Below are positions 1-7,400 of a DNA stretch of 10,392 nucleotides, piece by piece. The translations under genes and the position numbers were made by a program. This stretch comes from DAOVDI01 sp965373045. Lineage in GTDB: Bacteria; Acidobacteriota; Aminicenantia; Aminicenantales; Aminicenantaceae. The notes below the pieces were generated by a model. The model had not been told where the DNA came from. It saw only the letters and a list, made by a program, of their open reading frames with translations, and ran no database searches. The stretch lies in assembly GCA_965373045.1 (NCBI GenBank), contig CBDVEQ010000094.1:1-10392 (forward strand). Reading direction: 5' to 3'. Numbering within the stretch: position 1 is the first letter of the stretch; the number at the start of each line of letters is the position of its first letter.

Positions 1-2
1 CC

Positions 3-1634
3 TATGAACTGTCTGCGGGAGGCACAGAGCTGATCTATGACATCAAACGTTCGACCAGAAAAACAGGCCCTGAAGTAAGATTTGTGTTCCGCCGGGAAGG
101 ACACCGCCAGGCTTATTTCATGAAGCTGGGGGAAAACTGGGAGATCCAGGGGAAACTTCCGGAACAGGCCTTTCTGATCAGTCTTCAAGGAGTGACAAAC
201 AGTGACGGGCCTCATTTATATTTTATTTACCCGAAAAACTGGAGTTTCACCTACACCGGCTCGGTCTTTGATTTTTATAAGGATAAAAAAGATTATCTGT
301 TTAAAGAACTGAGAACTCCGGTGCAGGCCTTAAGGACATTCCGGAAGCACCTTAAGGGATATGTAATCTGGGACAGATCGGTCCGGACATCGCTTATTAT
401 TGCGTTCACGATTGCGGGGTTGGAGAAGTCTGTAGTGGTCAGCGAGGATATGATCCCCATGGTCGAGAAAGCAGGTTTAAGACCGGTGGAAGATCTCAGG
501 GGAAGGTTTGAGGGAAAATCCGATGTGGAGATCTACCAGTGGGCCTATGATAAATATTGGTCCCGCTGCAGCAGGGATTTTATTATATGGATGGGCGGCG
601 AGCACGGCCGGGTGATGAAACCGGGCGTGGCAGACTGGGGGATCTATAACAAGGCATTTTTCAGCGACCTTTCAACACGTGTAACGGACACGGAAGAATA
701 TGCGCTTGCTGATAAACTCCTTGGTGAGATGAACCCCATGTCCATGGTCATGGGATGGCACTCTTATGCAAAGGATTTGGAGCGGGAACATGTCAAGCTG
801 GTGTCCAGTCACGGCCACAGGGTGGAAGGGTTGCACACACTGCCCAATCTCAGTTTCAGCAGCCAGGTTCCCCCCACTCCGGGTTTTCAATTCAAGAACA
901 AGCACAATGTGATTCCGGGAAAAACCTATGTTCCGAAAAAAAAGGTGTATTTGGCCTGTATTCAGACAGACGGGCTCGGGATCGGCGCCTGGCTGAAACC
1001 AGGAAGGGGAGAGATCCCTTATGCATGGGAAGTGATCATGAATTACCATTGGCTGGCGCCGGCCATGATGGAATATTTCTACACCATGGCCACTTCAAAT
1101 GACTATTTTATTGGGGCTTTATCAGGGCCCGGTTATATCTATCCTAAAGCTGTTCCCAGAGACAAACTTTCTCCTCTGATCGAGAAAGCGAGAGAGATGA
1201 TGGAGGTTCTTGATTTGAAGGTGTTCGAGATCATGGATTATTCAGAAGGGGCGACAGTGGAAGGGAACACCGAGCTCACCCGGGAAGTTGTTGAGGCCTA
1301 TTACAAGGGAATGCCCGATGCTCTTGGGTTTGTCAACGGCTATGCTCCTGCTTATACTTTTACTGTTAAAGACGGAAAGCCGCTCATTTCCTACGACTAT
1401 TATCTGTCACCGACCAGGACGGAAAAAGATGTGCTGTCCGACCTGTATGAGCTGGCTGAGATCAATAAGAAAAGGCCGTATTTCTGCCTGATCCATGTCC
1501 GGGAATACAGCAATGTGAAGCGTGTTAAAAATATACTGGATCAGCTTGGCCCTGAATTTGAGCTCGTGCCCCTGGATGTTTTTCTGAAGATGGCAGGAAA
1601 TAACCCCACTTTCAGAGAACGCTTCCTTAAATAG
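3..1634 (+). CDS. GxGYxYP-family putative glycoside hydrolase (5' end missing)
   Basis: The reading frame is open from the left edge with no stop, so the gene starts outside the window; a GTG at 84 is possible but unlikely to be the true start. About 543 residues are visible. The naming motif GPGYIYP is encoded at 1125-1145 (visible residues 375-381). The N-terminal part carries the family-like SLQGVTNSDGP segment (from visible residue 60), then a region around KGYVIWDRS and AFTIAGLEKSVVV that resembles the GxGYxYP N-terminal domain. The C-terminal part follows the motif, ending with PYFCLIHVREYSN and the stop at 1632-1634. The family is classed as putative glycoside hydrolases from structure and gene context; substrate and catalytic residues are not settled, so no sugar is proposed. 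Any signal peptide would lie outside the window. The moderate GC matches the peptidase at the right end and differs from the metH-metF block. Family call is firm; enzymatic role is inference. Confidence 0.85.
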   Translation, partial: YELSAGGTELIYDIKRSTRKTGPEVRFVFRREGHRQAYFMKLGENWEIQGKLPEQAFLISLQGVTNSDGPHLYFIYPKNWSFTYTGSVFDFYKDKKDYLFKELRTPVQALRTFRKHLKGYVIWDRSVRTSLIIAFTIAGLEKSVVVSEDMIPMVEKAGLRPVEDLRGRFEGKSDVEIYQWAYDKYWSRCSRDFIIWMGGEHGRVMKPGVADWGIYNKAFFSDLSTRVTDTEEYALADKLLGEMNPMSMVMGWHSYAKDLEREHVKLVSSHGHRVEGLHTLPNLSFSSQVPPTPGFQFKNKHNVIPGKTYVPKKKVYLACIQTDGLGIGAWLKPGRGEIPYAWEVIMNYHWLAPAMMEYFYTMATSNDYFIGALSGPGYIYPKAVPRDKLSPLIEKAREMMEVLDLKVFEIMDYSEGATVEGNTELTREVVEAYYKGMPDALGFVNGYAPAYTFTVKDGKPLISYDYYLSPTRTEKDVLSDLYELAEINKKRPYFCLIHVREYSNVKRVKNILDQLGPEFELVPLDVFLKMAGNNPTFRERFLK

Positions 1635-1643
1635 TCTCTGCTT

Positions 1644-1700
1644 TATTCATAAAAATTGCCGATAACCTAACATAACTTCTTAAATATCATCCAGTTAGGT
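1644..1700 (-). repeat. 57-base dispersed direct repeat, copy 1
   Basis: This stretch aligns without gaps to 8093-8149 in the same orientation, with 7 mismatches in 57 by hand count. It starts 10 bases after the stop of the GxGYxYP gene. The central part, including CATAACTTCT, is identical in both copies. Read on the minus strand it encodes PNWMIFKKLC then TAG, and the likeness continues for about 24 bases beyond that stop. In this copy only, ACCTAAC (1665-1671) and GTTAGGT (1694-1700) form a perfect inverted pair; the second copy does not keep it, so a conserved hairpin is not supported. The repeat may be the terminus of a dispersed element. Minus is given as the strand because the encoded peptide ending reads that way. 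Confidence 0.8.
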
Positions 1701-1858
1701 CTTTTCTCCAAACAATTTCCGTCATAAATCTGTTCTGTGACATTTCTGTAATATTTCAATTTTATTATCGGCCTTTTTTCCCCTTCGGGCGAGCCGATCT
1801 GCTTTGTTGCGGCGCATTCGCAGTATATGAATACGGCTTCATGCGCCACGCCGTGCAT
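1667..1858 (-). other. Possible gene remnant ending in the repeat (63 codons)
   Basis: A minus-strand frame of 63 codons runs from an ATG at 1856-1858 to a TAG at 1667-1669. It resembles no family I know. Its first half includes GVAHEAVFIYCECAATKQI and its last ten residues are PNWMIFKKLC. The only support is that the same ending, PDWMLYKKLC and a stop, occurs in the second repeat copy (frame 8116-8214, minus strand, 32 codons). The bodies upstream of the shared ending do not align. There is no convincing Shine-Dalgarno sequence. It may be the decayed 3' end of an element-borne gene, or a chance frame across a repeat. Confidence 0.2.
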
Positions 1859-1860
1859 AT
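1767..1860. repeat. Cluster of overlapping inverted repeats
   Basis: Three inverted pairs lie close together. ATCGGC (1767-1772) pairs with GCCGAT (1793-1798), and inside that loop a short C-TTCG-G mini-hairpin can form. GGCGCAT (1811-1817) pairs with ATGCGCC (1841-1847). ATATG and CGGC (1825-1829, 1834-1837) pair with GCCG and CATAT (1850-1853, 1856-1860), leaving an uneven internal bulge. The last two interleave, so they cannot both form in one strand. None is followed by a convincing T-run, so a terminator role is not supported. They could be part of a REP-like element. Confidence 0.5.
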
Positions 1861-1926
1861 CGACCCGTGAATAACCCAGGTTAGCCTAAACAATTTACAA
1901 GCCGATCTATTGAAAAAAAGGGTACG

Positions 1927-2010
1927 AGGATTCAAGGGGTCAAGGATTCAATTGAAAGAATAAGAGGCCAAGGGCCAAAGGCCAATGCAAAAGAGGCCCA
2001 AAGCCCAAAG
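1927..2010. repeat. Low-complexity short direct repeats
   Basis: AGGATTCAA occurs at 1927-1935 and again at 1943-1951, sixteen bases apart. From about 1964 to 2010 the sequence is built from variations of GAGGCC, GGCCAA and GCCCAAAG. There is no coding signal. The pattern looks like slippage-generated or decayed repeat DNA. Confidence 0.5.
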
Positions 2011-2041
2011 CAGCTTATCCCAAAGTCCTTTAATTTAGGTC

Positions 2042-2061
2042 ATTCCCGCGCAGGCGGGAAT
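2042..2061. repeat. 20-base perfect palindrome of the ATTCCC-N8-GGGAAT type
   Basis: ATTCCCGC (2042-2049) and GCGGGAAT (2054-2061) form perfect 8-base arms around a GCAG loop. The layout ATTCCC, eight bases, GGGAAT is the same as the neisserial dRS3 repeat, and near-identical palindromes are scattered in unrelated proteobacterial genomes. Nothing else here suggests Neisseria. It lies 84 bases past the stop of the DTW gene, but no T-run follows on that strand, so it is better read as a dispersed REP-like element than as a terminator. Confidence 0.75.
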
Positions 2062-2088
2062 CCAGTTCTTGAACTCATTGAGTTTCTT

Positions 2089-2137
2089 GACTTCAACGAC
2101 TTCGATAGACCTCTATGGGCCTCTATGGACTTCTATA
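2089..2137. repeat. Tandem array of about 10-base units, five copies
   Basis: Units on the plus strand are GACTTCAAC (2089-2097), GACTTCGATA (2098-2107), GACCTCTATG (2108-2117), GGCCTCTATG (2118-2127) and GACTTCTATA (2128-2137). The consensus is roughly GACYTCTATR, with a period close to one helical turn. It ends eight bases before the stop codon of the DTW gene. There are no spacers, so this is not a CRISPR array. It could be a protein-binding array or slippage product. Confidence 0.65.
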
Positions 2138-2145
2138 TGCTGTTT

Positions 2146-2853
2146 TTATAAGGCATTTCGCCTGTAGCCTTCAAGAGTTTTGTTTCGGGTACATTCCAGT
2201 TGGAAGTTGACCATGCTCCGAAACGAGTCTATGAGTTTGAGGTGTTGACTATGAAGGTCTTCCATGCCTTGTTTCTGCCATTCTTCGAGAAAATAATAGA
2301 TGGCCTCTATGCTAGAGACACATGATTTGAGAGGTTGTTTTTTTATGATAAATTGAGACGGTTGGGGTGGGGAGATTGATAGTTGTGTAAGGGAGTGGAG
2401 GTTTTGGTTTAATTTTTTCATTTTTTTTGCCGTGCTCCATGTCCCATCGATAACAAGAACACACAGCTTTCTTCCGCGGAGGAAAGATTTAAAATCAAAT
2501 TCAGTAATATCTCTGGCCTGTTCCCCAGGATAGAGAAGAATAGGTGCGTATCCCGGATCTTTTATCAAACGATCCAAGTTGTTGTCTTCGGAAAAATTGA
2601 CCCCAACTAAGATGGATGAATTCTTCAGGTGGAGATGGGCCAGGCGGCCTGTTCCGTTCTTCTCCTTTTTAGCTTCTTTGGGATGCATAAGGATCAGGAA
2701 TTGGACTTCAGTCCGGAAGGGTTTTATGAATCGGCACCGGCACACTTGAACAGGCCTTAAACACTTCACACAGTATTCTCGCAGAGATCGCAACACCGCT
2801 TCCTCACGCCTGTTCCGGTCTGTTTTTTGTTTAAGAAATGTCTCTAAATCCAT
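2146..2853 (-). CDS. DTW-domain protein, probable tRNA-uridine aminocarboxypropyltransferase
   Basis: The 235-residue product has the hallmarks of the DTW family: a cysteine cluster CVKC...CRC (C28, C31, C38, C40) likely to bind zinc, HPKE at 57-60, YPGE at 108-111, the name motif DGTW at 136-139 followed by AKKM, and QFIIKKQP then SSIEA near 167-184. Characterised members such as E. coli TapT (YfiP) move an aminocarboxypropyl group from SAM to a uridine in tRNA, acting in the cytoplasm. The size fits that family. An ATG at 2919 would lengthen the protein by 22 residues and overlap metF, but it has no ribosome binding site; the ATG at 2851-2853 has CAGGA eight bases upstream, so I chose it. 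The gene follows metF by 34 bases on the same strand and could be cotranscribed, but its GC is higher (30/60 at 2701-2760). Domain call is secure; the exact tRNA target is not known. Confidence 0.85.
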   Translation of the reverse strand: MDLETFLKQKTDRNRREEAVLRSLREYCVKCLRPVQVCRCRFIKPFRTEVQFLILMHPKEAKKEKNGTGRLAHLHLKNSSILVGVNFSEDNNLDRLIKDPGYAPILLYPGEQARDITEFDFKSFLRGRKLCVLVIDGTWSTAKKMKKLNQNLHSLTQLSISPPQPSQFIIKKQPLKSCVSSIEAIYYFLEEWQKQGMEDLHSQHLKLIDSFRSMVNFQLECTRNKTLEGYRRNAL

Positions 2854-2861
2854 GGAGTAAG

Positions 2862-2866
2862 TCCTG
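2862..2866 (-). promoter_or_regulatory. Ribosome binding site that fixes the DTW gene start
   Basis: On the minus strand CAGGA lies eight bases before the ATG at 2851-2853. No comparable sequence precedes the upstream ATG at 2917-2919, which supports the shorter protein. Confidence 0.55.
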
Positions 2867-2887
2867 TTTGAACGTCGGTCCAGTAGG

Positions 2888-4459
2888 TTATTTTGCTGCA
2901 GGTTTTCCTTTATAACCATTATGGTCTTTTAAAAGAAAAGTATTTGCCCAGCTTGAAGTATTTTTCAGATCATTATTAATAATAACCTGTCTTCTGTTTA
3001 ATAAATCATTTTTATTTTCATAAAAGTATTTATTACGATAATAAGCTCTTACCCAGATACATTCTCTGCCTGTTTTTGTAACTTCGCACATATTTTTTGA
3101 GCTTCCTCCGCAAGGTCCGTTCCGCTGGTTTTTTTCACATTGTGATACCGGGCATAAATAAGTTATTTCAGGCAGTGAGCAATCACCACATTCTTTACAT
3201 CTGAAAAAAATCGTCTTCCAATATCTTTCATTGAAGTAAGATAATTTATTTATAAAATTCTTTTTTTCTATAAATTTGTAATACGACTTACACCTATTAA
3301 AAAATGGGGCATTATAATCGAAAAATAAGGCATGCATTAACCTGCTGAATCTATATGACAGAGTTACATATTTTGAAAATGATGATTTTTTAAAATTTGA
3401 ATATTCAGGATTTATTTTATTTGTGTCAGAAAGTCCTGTGTTTTTATCCAGCGAATAATAATAAAATTCTTTTGGTTGAGGATTAGTAAGTTCCTTAACA
3501 AAATCATGCCAGTCAGCGGATTTATATTCTTCAGCTTTATTAATTATCGCATTAAAATCTTCATAATTATGAATGCCTCCTATGTATGCCCCTTTATATC
3601 CCATTGCTTTTAAAGCAATAAATTGTTTTGCAGCGAAGTCAATAAAAAAACTTTTACCTTTATCATCAGATTTTTTTTCTTTATTGATCTTTTCAAGAAA
3701 TTCATCTGAAACGACACATCCGGGAATTAAGTCTTTATTAAAAATATTTGCAACACCTGCCGACAAAAGATAAATATAGCCAATTACAGGTAAATTAATT
3801 TTATTGTCTTTTAAATGGTTTAATAATTCATGCGATTTCCTGATATCATATCCTAACTGGGAAATAATAAATTTTGCACCGGTATCGATCTTTAATTTTA
3901 GTTTTTCGTACTGCATCATTTGTTCGGCTTCGCTGTATTTAAACGGAGAAACAGCGCATCCTAAGAAGAAATCAGTTTTATCAAGCTCAATATATGAATC
4001 GGGCTTTCTGCCTTTTATTTTCAGCCCTATATTCATTTCATTGAGCATTTGCAATAAACCGACAGAATCAATATCAAATACCGGCTGAGCAATGCCTTTA
4101 TAACCATCAACCGGATAGTCGCCTGAAAGAACTAATAAATTATTGAATTTCTCACTTGCATATTTCCAGACAAGACTCTCCAAACCGTTTCTGTTTTGAT
4201 CTTTACAGCTTATATGAATAATAATGCTCTTTCCGTAACCAATGATTTTTTTCCCTAAAAAATCAGGAGATATTGTGGGATTACCGCCTGCACTATCGGT
4301 AATTGAAAGCCAGTCAATTCTATTATCTTTTGATAAATTTTCGGCAAGGATCAATACTTTCTGGCTGTTTTTTTGCTTAATTATCCCTCGTGTGTTTACT
4401 AATTCTACACCGGTTAAAAATTTGTCTTCTTTTTCGAATAATTGCCTGAGATTTTTCAT
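2888..4459 (-). CDS. metF: Methylenetetrahydrofolate reductase fused to a MetV-like zinc domain
   Basis: The 523-residue product joins two parts. Residues 1 to about 320 form a MetF-type flavin TIM barrel: E19 (in TGVEL), T54 (in SITDS), H82 (in IHISCKD), D114 (in SGDYP) and Q201 (in ISQLGYD) fit the positions of E. coli E28, T59, H88, D120 and Q183 by motif. It should reduce methylene-tetrahydrofolate to methyl-tetrahydrofolate in the cytoplasm. Residues about 370-475 carry the cysteine-rich C-terminal domain, with C421, C424, C427, C436, C441, C450, C458 and C467 and the signature NGPCGGS. This domain is best known in MetV, the partner subunit of MetF in acetogens. Classical MetF is about 300 residues, so the fusion explains the length. 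The ATG at 4457-4459 lies four bases past the metH stop; an ATG at 4490-4492 would add eleven Lys/Asn-rich residues. The leader is A-rich without a Shine-Dalgarno sequence. The gene is very AT-rich, like metH. Confidence 0.88.
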   Translation of the reverse strand: MKNLRQLFEKEDKFLTGVELVNTRGIIKQKNSQKVLILAENLSKDNRIDWLSITDSAGGNPTISPDFLGKKIIGYGKSIIIHISCKDQNRNGLESLVWKYASEKFNNLLVLSGDYPVDGYKGIAQPVFDIDSVGLLQMLNEMNIGLKIKGRKPDSYIELDKTDFFLGCAVSPFKYSEAEQMMQYEKLKLKIDTGAKFIISQLGYDIRKSHELLNHLKDNKINLPVIGYIYLLSAGVANIFNKDLIPGCVVSDEFLEKINKEKKSDDKGKSFFIDFAAKQFIALKAMGYKGAYIGGIHNYEDFNAIINKAEEYKSADWHDFVKELTNPQPKEFYYYSLDKNTGLSDTNKINPEYSNFKKSSFSKYVTLSYRFSRLMHALFFDYNAPFFNRCKSYYKFIEKKNFINKLSYFNERYWKTIFFRCKECGDCSLPEITYLCPVSQCEKNQRNGPCGGSSKNMCEVTKTGRECIWVRAYYRNKYFYENKNDLLNRRQVIINNDLKNTSSWANTFLLKDHNGYKGKPAAK

Positions 4460-4463
4460 ATTA

Positions 4464-7400
4464 TTATTTTTTTTCACTTTTTCTTTTTGCATAGTCTTTC
4501 AACTGGTCTTCATATATTTTTCCAACAGAAAAATATTTTGATTTAGGGTGCGAAAAATAAAGACCACACAAGGATGCAGTTGGATACATTGCATAATTTT
4601 CTGTTAATTTTATTTTAATGTTTTTTTCAATATTTAATAAATCAAAAATTGTTTTCTTTTCGGCATGGTTGGGACAGGCAGGATAACCTATTGCAGGTCG
4701 TATTCCCTGAAAATTTCCTTTAAACAATTGTTTTTTTGTTAAGCTTTCATCATCAGCATATCCCCAGAGTTCTTTTCTGATTTTTAAATGCATCAATTCC
4801 GAAAAAGCTTCAGCTAATCTGTCAGCCAGTAACTGAAGCATAATGGCTTTATAATCATCATTGTTTTCTTTGTAAAACTTCAAGGATTTTTCAATATCCA
4901 AACCTGTTGTTAAAGTAAAAACACCAATATAATCATTAATTCCACTTTGTTTTGGAGCAATAAAATCTGCTAATGATAAATTCGTGTTTCCATTTGTTTT
5001 AAAAGTCTGCTGACGCAAATTATGCATTACTTTTAAAACTTTTTTTCGTGAATCGTCAGAGTATATTTCAATATCATCAACAACTGCGTTAGCAGGGAAC
5101 AAGCCGATAACTGCCTTTGCCTTCAGCATTTTTTTATTAATTATTTGTTTTAAAAGAGCCTGAGCATCTTCAAATAATTTCTGTGCTTCTTTGGATTTTT
5201 CATCATTTCCAGGAATATCAGACGAAATACCTCTCAATTCCCATGCTTTATAAAAAAATGACCAATTTATGTATTCTTTAATTTCGTTTATTGAATAATC
5301 TTCATAAATTTTAATTCCTTTAAAATTCGGTTTATTAACCGAATATTTTTCCCAGTTGATTTTTAATTTATTCGTTCTAGCATCCTCAAGTGATATATAT
5401 TTGAGTGTGATCTTTTCCTTATGTTTTTCCCTTATCTTCTGATGTTCTTTTTTTATGGAATTAATATATTTTTCTTTTTTGCTTTCTGATAATAAATTGT
5501 TAACAATCATCACACTTCGCGAAGCATCCTTAACATAAACAGTAGCGCCTGAATATTGAGGAGCGATTTTCACGGCAGTGTGAATTGGTGAAGTGGTAGC
5601 GCCTCCTATAATCAGAGGAATGGAAAAATCTTGTTTTTCCATCTCTTTGGCAACTTTCACCATTTCTTCAAGAGAAGGTGTAATTAATCCGCTTAATCCT
5701 ATAATATCAACATTTTGTTCTTTTGCGATCTCTAATATTTTTTCAGTTTGTACCATTACTCCCAGATCAATAACATCATAATTATTGCATGATAAAATAA
5801 CACTCACGATATTTTTCCCAATATCATGCACGTCGCCTTTTACAGTAGCTAATAAAATTTTATTTAAGGAATCCTTTTGCCCGCTTTTTGATTTTTCTTG
5901 TTCAATATGTGGATGCAAATAAGCAACAGCTTTTTTCATTACTCTTGCTGTTTTAACAACTTGTGGCAAAAACATTTTTCCGTCACCAAATAATTTCCCA
6001 ACTGTATTCATTCCATCCATTAATGGATCTTCAATAATATTTAAAGTAGGAGAATATTTTTTGCGGGCTTCTTCAAGATCTTCTTCAAGATAATCAGTAG
6101 TTCCTTTTATTAAAGCATGCTTTAAACGTTCTTCAACTGTATTTTCTCTCCACACATCGGTTTTAACAACATCAGTACCTTTTTCAATTATTTCCTGAGC
6201 AAATTCAATAAGTCTTTCAGTAGCATCAGTCTTGCGGTTTAAAACAACATCTTCAACTAATTCTAATAGATTTTCAGGTATTTCATCATAAATCTGTAAC
6301 ATTGCCGGATTAACAATTCCCATATCCAGGCCTGCATTAATGGCATGATAAAGAAATACTGAATGCATTGCCTGACGAACTATATTGTTCCCCCTGAAAG
6401 AGAATGAAAGATTACTAATACCAGCACTGACTTTTGCATAAGGAAGATTTTCTTTTATCCATTTTGTCGCATTTATAAAATCAACAGCAAAATTGTTATG
6501 CTCTTCAATACCTGTTGCTATTGCCAATATGTTCGGATCAAAAATTATATCCTGAGGCGGAAAATCAACTTTATTAACTAGAATATCATATGCACGCTTA
6601 CAAACTTCTATTCTTTGTTCAAATGAGGTTGCTTGTCCTTTTTCATCAAAAGCCATAACCACAACAGCAGCGCCATATCTTTTTATTTTTTTTGCACGTT
6701 CAATAAATTCCTTTTCACTTTCTTTTAAGCTAATTGAGTTTACTATGCTTTTGCCCTGCAGGCATTTCAATCCGGATTCAATAACTTCCCATTTAGAAGA
6801 ATCAATCATAACAGGCACTCTTGCAATATCAGGGTCAGAACTTAAAAGGTTTAAAAAATTAACCATTTCTTTTTCTGCATCTAACATTGCATCATCCATG
6901 TTAACATCGATTATCTGGGCTCCGTTTTCAACCTGATGCCGTGCAATCAACAATGTTTCTTCATATTGCTTTTCCCTGATCAATCGTGCAAATTTCCGTG
7001 AGCCGGCAACATTTGTTCTTTCACCAATATTCACAAAGTTGCTTTTTTTACTGATTGTAAGAGGTTCCAGTCCGCTTAATTGTGTGAGGTTCTTTTTATC
7101 AGGCGTCTCTCTTTTTTTTGCCTTTACAGCCAGCTTAGCAAATTCATTAATATGAGCAGGTGTTGTTCCGCAGCAGCCACCAATAATGTTCACTAATTGA
7201 TTGTCAAAATATTTTTGAATTTTCAATGCCATTTGTTCAGGTGTCTGCTCATATTCACCTAATTCATTGGGGAAGCCGGCATTAGGATAAGCACTGACAT
7301 AAAAAGGTGCAATTTTTGATAATTCCTCCAAGTAAGGCTGTAATCCGTCAGCTCCAAAGGAGCAGTTCAACCCGATACTAAATAAATTAAAATGAGAAAT

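Larger units (their letters stand above)
1635..2145. other. Convergent intergenic region rich in short repeats
   Basis: This 511-base stretch lies between the ends of two converging genes and holds no gene I can support. It contains, in order, one copy of a 57-base repeat (1644-1700), a cluster of inverted repeats (1767-1860), a low-complexity stretch of AGGATTCAA and GGCCAA-type words (1927-2010), a 20-base palindrome (2042-2061) and a five-unit array of about ten bases (2089-2137). There is no clear hairpin followed by a T-run on either strand, so I call no intrinsic terminator. A 63-codon frame on the minus strand (1667-1858) is discussed separately. The density of repeats suggests a spot that has collected insertions or element remnants. 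Confidence 0.7.

Noticed and set aside
672..1102. Open frames of 115-125 codons overlapping the GxGYxYP gene on both strands
   Set aside because: They lie wholly within a recognised coding region and have low-complexity products without known motifs.
1665..1700. Integron attC-like boxes ACCTAAC and GTTAGGT
   Set aside because: They fit the RYYYAAC/GTTRRRY pattern but are only 36 bases end to end, too short for attC, and lack the inner arms. Copy 2 does not keep the right box, and no integrase is present.
2089..2137. Short CRISPR-like array
   Set aside because: Units follow each other directly with no spacers, and no cas gene is present.
3573..4541. Several plus-strand frames of 66-99 codons across metF
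   Set aside because: They are antisense to a conserved gene in AT-rich DNA; their Ser/Phe-rich products are typical of shadow frames.
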